A stretch of 64,000 bases of DNA from contig CAZSKQ010000002.1 in assembly GCA_964607425.1 (NCBI GenBank), positions 45,130 to 109,129 on the forward strand, given 5' to 3'. This document shows, one piece after another, positions 52,948 through 61,805 of the stretch (positions are counted from its first letter, which is position 1; the number at the start of each line of letters is the position of its first letter). This stretch comes from IDS-8 sp964607425 (GTDB lineage Bacteria > Pseudomonadota > Gammaproteobacteria > Steroidobacterales > Woeseiaceae). The position numbers and the translations under genes are program-made. The notes beneath the pieces were generated by a model. The model worked only from the letters and a program-made list of their open reading frames with translations, was not told the origin of the DNA and did not search any database.

Positions 52948-53634
52948 ATGGGCATTTTCACGAGATTCAGTGACATCGTGAATTCGAACATCAACGCGAT
53001 CCTGGACAAGGCCGAGGACCCCGAGAAGATCGTGCGGCTGATGATCCAGGAAATGGAGGACACGCTGGTCGAAGTGCGTTCCGCGGCGGCGCGCTCCATT
53101 GCCGACAAGAAGGACTTGAACCGCAAGCTCGAGACGCTGGAGCGCGAGCAGAGGGACTGGGAGTCGAAAGCCGAGCTCGCGATGCGCAAGGGCCGCGACG
53201 ATCTCGCCAAAGCGGCGCTGATCGAGAAATCCCGCGCCGGCGCCGCCGCGGATGCGGTCAAGGCGGATTACGCGGCGGTGGACGAGGGGCTCACGAAGCT
53301 CAACGACGACATCGGGCGGCTCGAGAGCAAGCTGGACGATGCCAAGGCGCGGCAGAAATCGTTGCTCGCGCGGCACAAGACCGCCAACAGTCGCCTCGCC
53401 GCCCGGCGCCGGATCCACGACTACAAGATCGACGATGCGCTGGTGCGGTTCGAGCAGTACACGCGCCGCATCGACGACGTGGAAGGCCGCGTCGAAGCCT
53501 ACGACCTGGGGCTGCCAAAGGACCTGAAGCACGAATTTGCCGGCCTGGAGGCGGACGAGTCGGTGGCGAAGGAATTCGAAGCGCTGAAGAAGCGGGTGGC
53601 CGCCGGAGGCGCGGCTCCCGGCGACCAGTCCTGA
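52948..53634 (+). CDS. pspA: Phage shock protein A (PspA/IM30)
   Basis: A 228-residue, almost wholly coiled-coil ESCRT-III-like membrane-binding protein. It starts with an amphipathic helix MGIFTRFSDIVNSNINAIL and the motif LDKAEDPEKIVRLMIQEME. Long heptads run to residue 200, with a short Gly/Ala tail. It binds stressed inner membrane and inhibits PspF. A GAGGAAA ribosome site precedes the ATG. First gene of an extended psp operon. Confidence 0.95.
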   Translation: MGIFTRFSDIVNSNINAILDKAEDPEKIVRLMIQEMEDTLVEVRSAAARSIADKKDLNRKLETLEREQRDWESKAELAMRKGRDDLAKAALIEKSRAGAAADAVKADYAAVDEGLTKLNDDIGRLESKLDDAKARQKSLLARHKTANSRLAARRRIHDYKIDDALVRFEQYTRRIDDVEGRVEAYDLGLPKDLKHEFAGLEADESVAKEFEALKKRVAAGGAAPGDQS

Positions 53635-53646
53635 TCGGGGACCGCG

Positions 53647-53874
53647 TTGAGCGAACTTGTCGCCGTTGCCCTGATCGTCTTCATCGCCATCCCGGCGCCG
53701 CTGTTCATCGTGCTCCATTTCATCACGAAGTGGAAACAGGCACGCGAGATATCCGGAGGCGACGAGCGGATGCTGGAGGATCTGTGGGCGCTGTCCCAGC
53801 GGCTCGAAGAACGGCTGGAGTCGCTGGAAACCATACTGGACACTGAAATGCCGGACTGGAGGAGAAAGCAATGA
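53647..53874 (+). CDS. pspB: Phage shock protein B
   Basis: A 75-residue protein with one N-terminal membrane helix (VAVALIVFIAIPAPLFIVLHF) and a cytoplasmic coiled coil (LWALSQRLEERLESLETIL) ending DTEMPDWRRK, the usual PspB C-terminus. TTG start 12 bp after pspA; the stop overlaps the pspC start (ATGA). With PspC it relays membrane stress to PspA. Confidence 0.9.
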   Translation: MSELVAVALIVFIAIPAPLFIVLHFITKWKQAREISGGDERMLEDLWALSQRLEERLESLETILDTEMPDWRRKQ

Positions 53875-54173
53875 GCAGGGGCGAGCATGTCTACGATCGT
53901 GACTACCGGCCGCTGCACGGACTGTACCGGGACCGCGAAAACGGTTGGGTTTTCGGGGTCTGCGCCGGGATCGCGGAATACCTGAACGTCAGGACGGCGC
54001 TGGTTCGCCTGGTGGCGGTCGCGGCGCTGCTCCTGTACTTCTGGCCGGCGGTCATTCTCTATCTCGCGGCCTCACTGCTGTTTCGGGCGAAGCCCCTGAC
54101 CTGGTCGGGGAGCTGCCGGGAGTACGAGTTCTGGGGCCGCCACGGCAGCCGCGACGGCTGGAGGCATTCGTGA
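53871..54173 (+). CDS. pspC: Phage shock protein C
   Basis: A 100-residue protein. The PspC domain GVCAGIAEYLNVRTALVRLV lies at about residues 28-48, followed by a hydrophobic segment (LLLYFWPAVILYLAASLLF). It lacks the C-terminal coiled coil of longer PspC proteins. The stop overlaps the GTG start of the next gene (GTGA at 54170-54173). Confidence 0.88.
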   Translation: MSRGEHVYDRDYRPLHGLYRDRENGWVFGVCAGIAEYLNVRTALVRLVAVAALLLYFWPAVILYLAASLLFRAKPLTWSGSCREYEFWGRHGSRDGWRHS

Positions 54174-54559
54174 GCGCCTACGACTCTATCCGCAGCCGTC
54201 CGTTCCATCGCAGCCGCGACCGTGCGCTGATCGCGGGTGTGTGCGCCGGTCTTGCCGATTATTTCGGATTCAACCTGAAGGTTACGCGGTTGCTGGCTGT
54301 GATCGCACTGTTCATGGCAATGCCCGTAACATTGCTGGTGTACTTTGCCACCGTGCTCCTCGTCCCGGCCGAACGCGACGATTATCGACGACGGCCGGAT
54401 TACGACCCGGAGTTTCACCGGGCGCTGCGCGCGTCTCCGAAGGAGACGCTGGCGGACGTGCGCCGCCGGTTCCAGGCGCTGGACAGCCGACTCGCACGGC
54501 TGGAGCGGTACGTGACATCGTCGCGCTTCAACCTGGACCAGGAATTCAGGAAGCTCTAG
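54170..54559 (+). CDS. Second PspC-domain protein
   Basis: A 129-residue paralogue. A PspC domain (RALIAGVCAGLADYFGFNLK) is followed by a membrane helix pair (LLAVIALFMAMPVTLLVYFA). A cytoplasmic coiled-coil tail (FQALDSRLARLERYVTSSRF) ends NLDQEFRKL. That tail resembles the C-terminus of the next gene product. The GTG start overlaps pspC. It probably acts with or in place of PspC in stress sensing. Confidence 0.85.
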   Translation: MSAYDSIRSRPFHRSRDRALIAGVCAGLADYFGFNLKVTRLLAVIALFMAMPVTLLVYFATVLLVPAERDDYRRRPDYDPEFHRALRASPKETLADVRRRFQALDSRLARLERYVTSSRFNLDQEFRKL

Positions 54560-54632
54560 TGTCTTGTACGGTTGCCGGACAGGACACCAGGACCAGGTCG
54601 ATAATCAACGAGAACGCTGAAGGGGTACCCGA

Positions 54633-54851
54633 ATGAACGTCTTTACTTTTGTAATCGTCCTGGTCACCGTCGTGCTCTGCGGGCGCCTGGTCCAGCTTTA
54701 CCTCGAACAGCGCAAGAACGACAGCCGCTCCGACGATGAGCTCGAGCAGACCTTGGCAAAGATCGATGCCCTGGAAGAACGCATCCAGGTGCTGGAACGC
54801 ATCATCACCGAAAGCCGGTTCGACCTCGAAAAGGAGATCGACAAGCTCTGA
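54633..54851 (+). CDS. Small PspB-like membrane protein
   Basis: A 72-residue protein with an N-terminal membrane helix (FTFVIVLVTVVLCGRLVQLYL) and a coiled coil ending LERIITESRFDLEKEIDKL. Architecture mirrors PspB, and the last ~18 residues match the tail of the preceding PspC-like protein (SRFNLDQEFRKL versus SRFDLEKEIDKL). A GGGGTACC-type site precedes the ATG. Last gene of the psp operon before a strong hairpin. Confidence 0.75.
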   Translation: MNVFTFVIVLVTVVLCGRLVQLYLEQRKNDSRSDDELEQTLAKIDALEERIQVLERIITESRFDLEKEIDKL

Positions 54852-54898
54852 CCGGGGGCGCGCACATGCGCGATTTCCCTGCGTGGCCCGTGCATAGC

Positions 54899-54947
54899 GA
54901 CGCCGTCCCGGCCGCGCAATGGGGGCCGGGGGATGGCGTCGTTATTT
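54899..54947 (+). terminator. Terminator of the psp operon
   Basis: GACGCC (54899-54904) pairs with GGCGTC (54935-54940), enclosing an inner CCCGGCC/GGCCGGG stem, then GTTATTT. It lies 47 bp after the last psp gene, before a converging gene. Confidence 0.65.
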
Positions 54948-54961
54948 GCGGGGGGGCGGCG

Positions 54962-55336
54962 CTAGTTGCCGCGCGAATTGAATTCCTTCAGTTCCGCGTT
55001 GAAGGCCGCCGCCGCTTTCAGCATATCGTCGTGCGCGGCGTTGAATTTTTTCGTCAGCACATCTTCGCGCTGCTTCAGGATTTCCGGCTCGGCCTCTTCA
55101 CCCAGCTCGGCCCGCGCGGTCTCTTCCGCGTCGACCAGGCATTGCTGGTACGCCTCGAGTTCCTTGATATAGGCGTTGGTCTCCTGTTGGCCGGCAATCA
55201 TTTCTTCCTTGCTGGCAGAACTCCCGTCCGGGACGCTTGGGCTTTGGGGATACTCGCAGGCGATGCCGGCGGCGGCGAACAACAGGCCAGACAGGCAAGC
55301 GGCGGCGGACAGGCTGGATTTTTTCATTCTCTTCAT
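54962..55336 (-). CDS. Small exported protein of unknown function
   Basis: A 124-residue protein with a signal peptide (MKRMKKSSLSAAACLSGLLF, cleavage near GIAC). The mature part is Glu/Ala/Lys-rich and helical. I do not recognise a family. GIAC could be a poor lipobox, but the residue at -3 is Gly, so lipidation is uncertain. ATG 55327 is an alternative start. Convergent with the psp operon. Confidence 0.6.
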   Translation of the reverse strand: MKRMKKSSLSAAACLSGLLFAAAGIACEYPQSPSVPDGSSASKEEMIAGQQETNAYIKELEAYQQCLVDAEETARAELGEEAEPEILKQREDVLTKKFNAAHDDMLKAAAAFNAELKEFNSRGN

Positions 55337-55407
55337 CAGGGCGATTACCGGTAGCCAGGAAAGGTCATTATTTAATCACTTTGCGGCAAATGCCGGCAAC
55401 AGCCGGC

Positions 55408-57867
55408 TCAGGCGAAAAGGGCCCGGTGCGAGTCCGTGCCTTCCGCCTGGGAGAGCAGCAGCTCGAGGTAGCTCTCGGAACTCATGGGATCGCCGAACAG
55501 CAGGCCCTGCACGTAGGTGCAATTCAGGTTCTGCAGGAAGGCGAGCTGCTCCTCCGATTCCACGCCCTCGGCGACGACATCCATCTTGAGGCTGCGGCCC
55601 ATGTGGATGATCGTGCCGACGATGGTGGCGTCGTCGGTGTTTACCGCGACGTCGCGGACAAATGACTGGTCGATCTTCAGCGTGCTGATCGGAAACTGCT
55701 GCAGCGCGCTGAGCGACGAGTAGCCGGTGCCGAAATCGTCGATGGCGAGGTGCAGGCCGAGCGAGTACAGCTCGTCCAGCAGGCGGATCGTCCGGCGGGG
55801 ATTTTCCATCAGCGTGGTCTCGGTGATCTCGAGTTCCAGCGAGGTCGGCGAGACTTCGAACTTGCGCAGAATCGCATTGATGCGGCTGATGAAGTTCGGT
55901 TGCCGCAGTTGCTTCAGCGACAGGTTCACCGAAACGCGGCCCGGATAGGCCACGGAGCGCTGCCAGTAACGGAAGTCGGCACACACCCGTTCGAGCACCC
56001 ATTCACCGATTTCCACGATCAGGTTGGTCTCTTCGGCAATCGGGATGAAATCGGACGGCAGGATAATGCCGCGCTCCGGCAGTTCCCAGCGGACCAGTGC
56101 CTCGGCCCCGACTACGACACCCGTTTCGATGTTGTACTTGGGCTGGTAATGAACGAGCAGCTCGTCGCGTTCGAAGGCACGCTTCAGTTTGCTCTTGGTC
56201 ATCAGCCGCTCGACCGCGGCTTCGTTCATTTCCGGCACGTAATAGGAATAGATGTTGCCGCCGTTCTTCTTCGCGTGGTAGAGCGCCGCGTCGGCGTTAC
56301 GGATCAGGTCGATTACGTTCGGCGCATCGTCCGGGTAGCAGGCAATCCCCATGCTGGCGGTCATGAACACCTCGTGGCCCTGCACGTAGAAGGGATCGGC
56401 CAGGCGGTCCAGCAGTGTGCGTGCCAGGTAGTCGAGGTGCGCCTTCTGCTCGTCGCGTTCGTCGTCGGTGTCCACGATCACGGCGAACTCGTCCCCCGCC
56501 AGCCTTCCGATCACCGAGTCTTCCGGCAAGGCGGAGGTCAGCCGGTCCGCCACTGTCTCGAGAGTGGTGTCGCCGGCCAGGTGGCCGAAAGTGTCGTTGA
56601 TCTCCTTGAAATGATCGATATCGATATAGAAGAGGTACAAGGCCCGCCGCGCGCGCCGGGCACGGGCAATCGCCCGCTGCAGCAGGTGCTGGAACTGCAT
56701 GCGGTTCGGCACCTTGGTCAGCGCGTCGATCCGCGCGAGATAGCGGATGCGCTGTTCTGCCCGGCGGCGCTCCGTGATGTTCTGGGCGGCGTAGATCCGG
56801 TCGCCTGACTTTCCGTCGTCCTGGCCGGAGTCGGCGATCGTCGAGCCCGTGTAGGACACCGGCACGGATTCGCCGCTGCGCGTCAACAGAAACGCTTCGC
56901 GCGGAATGCCGGCGGGCGAATCGACCGCCAGTTCGCCGCCCTTCTGCTTGTCGACGATCAGGTCCAGCGGCTGGCCGACCAGCTCGGTCTCGCTGTAGTT
57001 CAGCATGCGCACCGTGGCTTCATTCACCCGGGTCATGATGCCGTCCGCATTGGTGACGATGACTGCTTCGTTCATACCGGACAGCACCCGGTCGACGTAG
57101 TCACGGGACAGCGTGGTTCGCCGCAGCTTGTCGCGCATGTTGTTGAACACTTCGGCGAGGTCGCCGAGTTCGTCCCCCTTCATGACCTGCAGCGGTTCGC
57201 CGAAATCCGCCTCGCTCAGCTTCTCGGCCTGCACCTTGAGCTCGCGGATGCGGCGGGCCTGGGCCCGGGAGATGCTCCAGATGACGGCCACGCACAAGAG
57301 CAGCGCGAGCGCGGTAGCGCCGCCGATCCGGATGAAAGTGTGGTTGCGGTAGCTCGCTTCCTGGTCCAGCAGGCGCTGTTCGAAAGCGGCGGCTTCCCGG
57401 TGCAGGCCAGCGAGGCCGAAGCCCGCCTCCAGCTGGCCCACCTGCACGCCGTCCCGTTCGACCGCATAGGTCAAGTGCAGCCGGTCCGCGAACCACTCGG
57501 GTGATTCCGTGCCCGTGGTGGCTGCGATATCGCCGGCTCCCGCCCTCAGGCCGTCGCTACCCTCGAACCGCAACCCGAGCAAATCGTCATCCAGCGCCGC
57601 CGCACGCTCGAGAATGACCTCTACCGCGGCCCGGTCGTTCGGCGCCGGGAGTGCGGCCAGCTCGTCGGCAATCCGGTGCAGGTCACCGCGCGCCTGCCGC
57701 TCGAAGCTGGCGGCCAGGCTCGCGTTGTGCTCGTCCATGCTCGCGCCGACGATGCCGCCCGCGAGCCCGCGGTACTGGCCGTAGAAGATCGACAACATGA
57801 TCCCGACGACCACCAGCGATAACGCCGCGGCAAGAACGAGGTACCTGGGTAATATTCTGCCGGTCAT
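55408..57867 (-). CDS. Membrane-bound GGDEF-EAL cyclic-di-GMP protein with HAMP and PAS
   Basis: An 819-residue sensor. A membrane helix lies at about residues 9-28. A periplasmic region of about 145 residues follows, then a second helix near 180-200, a HAMP-like segment, a PAS domain (VLSGMNEAVIVTNADGIMTR), a GGDEF domain and an EAL domain. The diguanylate-cyclase motif reads RLAGDEFAV (AGDEF instead of GGDEF). The phosphodiesterase motif is VGAEALVRWELP with intact metal residues further on (ITETTLMEN, IDDFGTGYSSL, DQSFVRDV, EGVE). It probably degrades cyclic di-GMP; cyclase activity is uncertain. Confidence 0.92.
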   Translation of the reverse strand: MTGRILPRYLVLAAALSLVVVGIMLSIFYGQYRGLAGGIVGASMDEHNASLAASFERQARGDLHRIADELAALPAPNDRAAVEVILERAAALDDDLLGLRFEGSDGLRAGAGDIAATTGTESPEWFADRLHLTYAVERDGVQVGQLEAGFGLAGLHREAAAFEQRLLDQEASYRNHTFIRIGGATALALLLCVAVIWSISRAQARRIRELKVQAEKLSEADFGEPLQVMKGDELGDLAEVFNNMRDKLRRTTLSRDYVDRVLSGMNEAVIVTNADGIMTRVNEATVRMLNYSETELVGQPLDLIVDKQKGGELAVDSPAGIPREAFLLTRSGESVPVSYTGSTIADSGQDDGKSGDRIYAAQNITERRRAEQRIRYLARIDALTKVPNRMQFQHLLQRAIARARRARRALYLFYIDIDHFKEINDTFGHLAGDTTLETVADRLTSALPEDSVIGRLAGDEFAVIVDTDDERDEQKAHLDYLARTLLDRLADPFYVQGHEVFMTASMGIACYPDDAPNVIDLIRNADAALYHAKKNGGNIYSYYVPEMNEAAVERLMTKSKLKRAFERDELLVHYQPKYNIETGVVVGAEALVRWELPERGIILPSDFIPIAEETNLIVEIGEWVLERVCADFRYWQRSVAYPGRVSVNLSLKQLRQPNFISRINAILRKFEVSPTSLELEITETTLMENPRRTIRLLDELYSLGLHLAIDDFGTGYSSLSALQQFPISTLKIDQSFVRDVAVNTDDATIVGTIIHMGRSLKMDVVAEGVESEEQLAFLQNLNCTYVQGLLFGDPMSSESYLELLLSQAEGTDSHRALFA

Positions 57868-58195
57868 CCGTTAATAAGACTCCGCGGCGTATAGCAGATT
57901 CACTGTGTCGCACGCCCGGGACTTGCGTCCCCTGTTATTGTTTGTGTTATCAGCAGGGTCCATGTGGCCGACTCTGGCGGTCCCGGATTGCTGGCCTCGA
58001 GCATCCACCACGGATGGGGGCTAGTCTACCCGCTGTATCAGGGCGACAGAAGCACTTTCGGGAATTCGGCGGCCTGCCTCCGCGACCCGCCGCCGGCCGC
58101 TCGGGGGGCCGCAGGCGCTAGGCGCGGCGGTTTGCGCAGGCGCATGGCGGGGTCGCGCGGCGCCGCCATCGAGCCGCAGCCCGCGCAGGGATCGG
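57868..58195. other. 328-bp non-coding stretch
   Basis: No gene or strong regulatory signal is seen. The GC-rich right half (from about 58,070) may form structure after the minus-strand gene that ends at 58196. The AT-richer left part (about 57,935-57,955) could carry the promoter of the GGDEF-EAL gene. Confidence 0.5.
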
Positions 58196-58870
58196 CTATT
58201 GCGAGGCGGCGATCGTGAGGTGGCCTGTCATTGCCACCGGGCCTTGCGCCGCGGAGTAGGCCTGCGCGCGCCAGGTCTCGATCGCCTCGCTTGCCAGGTC
58301 GGCGAAGCGTCCGCTGCCGCCGGTAACCCGGGCGGTACCGAGCGCACCCGGCCCGACGGTCGTGATCCCGGACCAGGTCCCGCGCCAGCTGTCGGCCGAG
58401 TTCCAGCGTGCCGGCAGGACGATATTGCGGAAATAGCTCCACAGGTTTTCAGTCTGGTCGATGAACAGGGTGCCGCTTTGGGGCAGGTAGACGTGCCAGA
58501 CGCTGTCCACCAGGGCTTCGGATGTCAGCAGCCTCGTCTGTTCCGATTCCGAGCTGAATTTGACTCCGATGCCGGCCGGCGCACCGCGGCTGTCGGCCAG
58601 GATGGCGACCAGGATGCTCGTGTGCCGGATCGCCGGCTCCCATAACTCGGCAATGCCGCGGGGGTGGGGACCTGTGCGCGCCTCGCCGTTGTTGGTGTAG
58701 GCGATCGACTCGGCCGGCACGGCCGAAAAGCTGACGTCGATCAGCGGCTGGCCGCTTACGTTGAGCGGCGACAGGCTGGAAGCGGCCGCGAACGGATTGT
58801 GATAGAGCGCAAGCAGGAACAGGACCGCTCCCAGGACCATGCCGAGCACGTAGGAAATCGCGTACTTCAT
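58196..58870 (-). CDS. Unknown N-terminally anchored protein, 224 aa
   Basis: I do not recognise this protein. One N-terminal hydrophobic helix (ISYVLGMVLGAVLFLLALY) would anchor it with the remainder in the periplasm. The exported part is a mixed alpha/beta globular domain with many aromatic residues (NLWSYFRNIVLPARW). It overlaps the upstream gene by 4 bp (ATGA at 58867-58870), so the two proteins are made together. They share the theme of membrane anchor plus periplasmic domain ending in a hydrophobic strand. Confidence 0.7.
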   Translation of the reverse strand: MKYAISYVLGMVLGAVLFLLALYHNPFAAASSLSPLNVSGQPLIDVSFSAVPAESIAYTNNGEARTGPHPRGIAELWEPAIRHTSILVAILADSRGAPAGIGVKFSSESEQTRLLTSEALVDSVWHVYLPQSGTLFIDQTENLWSYFRNIVLPARWNSADSWRGTWSGITTVGPGALGTARVTGGSGRFADLASEAIETWRAQAYSAAQGPVAMTGHLTIAASQ

Positions 58871-59445
58871 TCGGCTGGCTCCACCTTGCTCACCAGCGTC
58901 GTGACAAGCTCGATCCGGCTAACCGCTTCGAGGCCGTTGGCTGCCGTTTCGCGTACCTCGAAATGGCGCTCCGTCAGCGTGCCTCGCAGGTCGGCGAATT
59001 CGCGGGTACCCGCGCGCAGGGAGCCGTTCCTGTAGTCGCCGCTGCCGGTGGCCGCTTCCATGATGGCGTACAGTGAGCCGCGCGCGGGCAGGTGCAGCGT
59101 CCACTCGATTACCGGGCCCGCCGCCGCCCCCGCGCCCGCCATGCGGCTTGCCACCCCGATGACGACGTCGCGCACGTCCCGAATCTTGAACAGCTCGGCC
59201 TGCGCGCCGGCCAGCGCATCAGCCGCCGGCCACTCGAGACCCGGCGGCACCGTTTCGCTCCCGGCCGTGCCGGCAAGTATGCGGTCGTAGGGCAGGTTGA
59301 TGCGGAAGACTTCCCGGTTCCCGCCATTCGGCTCCACCGAAATCAGCGACGGTTCCCGGTGCTGGTCGACCGCCGGTACTGACCAGGCCAGGCCGGCGGC
59401 CGCCAGGGCGCCGCAGAAGATTCCGAAATAAAAAACCCTGAACAC
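58867..59445 (-). CDS. Unknown exported or anchored protein, 192 aa
   Basis: Not recognised. It has an N-terminal hydrophobic segment (VFYFGIFCGALAAAGLAWSV) that is either a signal peptide or anchor. The following domain is rich in short strands, with a repeated acidic/hydrophobic pattern (EWTLHLPARGSLYAIME, REFADLRGTLTERHFEV). Both this protein and its partner contain a FADL segment preceding a C-terminal strand, hinting at distant homology (inference). First of a two-gene unit downstream of gshA. Confidence 0.7.
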   Translation of the reverse strand: MFRVFYFGIFCGALAAAGLAWSVPAVDQHREPSLISVEPNGGNREVFRINLPYDRILAGTAGSETVPPGLEWPAADALAGAQAELFKIRDVRDVVIGVASRMAGAGAAAGPVIEWTLHLPARGSLYAIMEAATGSGDYRNGSLRAGTREFADLRGTLTERHFEVRETAANGLEAVSRIELVTTLVSKVEPAE

Positions 59446-59618
59446 CGTCGCCTCGATCTCACTCCCCGGACCAGAACGCGAGAATAAGTCAAACGCCCGC
59501 GGCGCTCAGGCACGCGATAGGCGAAATGTGAAGCAGGCCACAGTTCGCAAGGCCGCGGAGGTGCCGGCGTCACGATTCAACCCGTTCGCATCGCCACGGC
59601 AGGAAAACTGCGTCTTTT

Positions 59619-61181
59619 TCAGTCGGCGAAGTAGCTCGCGAGGTACTCGTCGAAGCTCATGTGATCCGATGCCTCGATCTCGCGTTGGCGCCTGACGGAA
59701 TTCCGCGCCTCCTCTTCCAGCTCCAGGCGCCGCTCGGGATTACCCGGCTGGAGCGCGCGAAAATAGTCGCGGTGCTCGCGGGCGGTCCGCATTGCGAACT
59801 CGAAGAATCCGCCCTCGCCCGCTTCCAGTTCCGCCAGCACGCGTGACGACGGCGTTGCGTCGGGGTCCGCGAGCTTCGCGCGCTGGGCTGCCACCGCTTT
59901 CGTGTAGTCGTGGCCGCCCGCGGCGCTGTCGATCAGTTCCGCGGTCATGGCGGTACCGTCGATGATTTCCCTGCCCCAGTCGACCAGCGCCAACCCGCGC
60001 CCGCGCCGCCGCAGCTGCAGGGACGGTTCGCGGCCGCGGTGTGCCGTCTGTATGTGATTCGCGGCGATCTCGTCCCACTCGGCCTCGTCGAGCGGCGGGC
60101 TGTCCTCGAGCAGGCAATACAGCAGTAGCGCTTCCACGAAGCGCATGGCGTCCTGGCCGATGCCGACCGGCGCGAAAGGATCGAGGTCGAGCGAGCGGAT
60201 CTCGACGTATTCGATCCCGCCACGCTCGAGCGCCGCCGTGGGGCGCTCGCCGGTAAACGCCGTCCGTTTGGGCCGCACCGGACTGTAATACTCATTCTCG
60301 ATCTGCAGCTGGTTTGCATTCAACTGACGGTATTCACCGTTGACCTTGACGCCGATTTTCTCGAACGCAGGCTCCGGGGTGCGAATCGCCGCACCCAGGT
60401 CGGCAACGTACTCCTCGAGGCTGTTCAGCGAGATATTGATCTTGTCCTGGGTGCGGTTGTTGTAGCCAAGGTCGCTCATACGCAACGAAGTGCCGAACGG
60501 CTCGTACAGGGTATGCGCATTGAAGCTTTGCATGTCGCGGCTCACGCTCCCGGCAAAGCTCCGGCACAGAGCCGGCGAGGCGCCGAACAGGTACAGCACC
60601 AGCCAGCCGAAACGGCGGAAATTGCGCACCAGCGCCAGGTAACCCGCCGAGCGAAAAGCGCTGAGCTCCCCGCGGTGCCTTTCCTCCTCCTGCCAGGCCG
60701 GCCAGAAGGTCTCGGGCACCGAATAATTGAAATGCACACCCGCGATGGTCTGCATGCTGCGACCGTAGCGATAGCCGAGCCCGCGGCGGTAGATCGTTTT
60801 CATGAGGCCGACATTCGAGTTCCCGTACCGCGCGAGCGGTATGTCCGGCTCGTCCGGGATGCGGCAGGGCATGCTTGCCGGCCAGAGCAGCTCGTCGTCC
60901 AGCCGCTCGTGCGTGAACCGGTGGATTTCGCAGAGAAAGGCGAGCGTCTCCATGGTATCCGCGAAAGGCGGCGTAACGAATTCGAGGAGCGCTTCGGAGA
61001 AATCGGTCGTGATATAGCGGTTCGTCAACGCGGAACCGAGGAGCTTCGGATGCGGCGTGTCGGCCAGGAGCCCGTCCGGGCGTACGCGCAGGGATTCCTT
61101 CTCGATGCCCTTGAGGCCGCCCGCCAGCGCGATTCTCCCGTTGACCAGCCGGGTGATCCTGTCTTCGAATTGTCCGGTCAA
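59619..61181 (-). CDS. gshA: Glutamate-cysteine ligase
   Basis: A 520-residue E. coli-type GshA catalysing the first step of glutathione synthesis. Family landmarks: GLKGIEKESLRVRPDG near the N-terminus, TTDFSEALLEFVTPPF, QTIAGVHFNYSVP, and EYVEIRSLDLDPFAPVGI. TTG start with a GAGG site about ten bases upstream. Length is normal. Monocistronic by appearance: 173 bp to the next gene on its strand. Confidence 0.95.
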   Translation of the reverse strand: MTGQFEDRITRLVNGRIALAGGLKGIEKESLRVRPDGLLADTPHPKLLGSALTNRYITTDFSEALLEFVTPPFADTMETLAFLCEIHRFTHERLDDELLWPASMPCRIPDEPDIPLARYGNSNVGLMKTIYRRGLGYRYGRSMQTIAGVHFNYSVPETFWPAWQEEERHRGELSAFRSAGYLALVRNFRRFGWLVLYLFGASPALCRSFAGSVSRDMQSFNAHTLYEPFGTSLRMSDLGYNNRTQDKINISLNSLEEYVADLGAAIRTPEPAFEKIGVKVNGEYRQLNANQLQIENEYYSPVRPKRTAFTGERPTAALERGGIEYVEIRSLDLDPFAPVGIGQDAMRFVEALLLYCLLEDSPPLDEAEWDEIAANHIQTAHRGREPSLQLRRRGRGLALVDWGREIIDGTAMTAELIDSAAGGHDYTKAVAAQRAKLADPDATPSSRVLAELEAGEGGFFEFAMRTAREHRDYFRALQPGNPERRLELEEEARNSVRRQREIEASDHMSFDEYLASYFAD

Positions 61182-61398
61182 AAGGGGAAGCCTCCGGCCG
61201 TCCCGGGTGGGTGACGCGTCGGTTCACTATACAGACGGCCCTCGCGCACTGACAACGCAGCCCACGATACGCGACGCCTTCGCTGACGGAGGGTGGCAAA
61301 ACCCGCCGCGCGGCGGCCGGTATTCAGTCGCTATTCAGGCGCCATGCTTTAGAATGGAGTCGTTCCAGCGGAGTTCCGCCGGCGCGGGTGGACGAACG

Positions 61399-61779
61399 AT
61401 GATTGCAGCCAACAGAACATTGCCGCTCCTCGCCTGCGTAGTCGCCGGCCTGCTTTTTGCCGGGTCGGCGCACGCGCTTCGTTGCGGGGGCAAGCTGGTG
61501 CGCGAGGGCATGCTCCAGCTCGAGGTCATCGCCTACTGCGGCGAGCCGACCGCCACCCGGGAGCGCGGCTTCGCGGTGCGCGCCTACACCCCGATCGAGC
61601 TGATGCGCCGGCCTGGCGTCGAAGCCGTGCGCTTCGAACCCGGCAACTTCTACGAGCACGTGCTGGTCACCGAGTTCATATATAATTTCGGGCCCAGCCG
61701 GCTCATGCGCCGGCTCACCTTCGAAGGCGGTGTGCTGACCGACATCGAAACGCTCAATTACGGCTACCGCGAAAACTAG
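61399..61779 (+). CDS. DUF2845 exported protein
   Basis: A 126-residue protein with a signal peptide (LLACVVAGLLFAGSAHA, cleavage before LRCGG). The mature part has the DUF2845 pattern: LRCGGKLVREG, two cysteines (RCGG and YCGEP) and a C-terminal FGPSRLMRRLTFEGG. Function unknown; often a small periplasmic protein. It is followed 26 bp later by a bactofilin gene on the same strand, so they may be co-transcribed. Confidence 0.85.
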   Translation: MIAANRTLPLLACVVAGLLFAGSAHALRCGGKLVREGMLQLEVIAYCGEPTATRERGFAVRAYTPIELMRRPGVEAVRFEPGNFYEHVLVTEFIYNFGPSRLMRRLTFEGGVLTDIETLNYGYREN

Positions 61780-61805
61780 GGGCGCGAAGCCTGGATCGGG
61801 GGATC

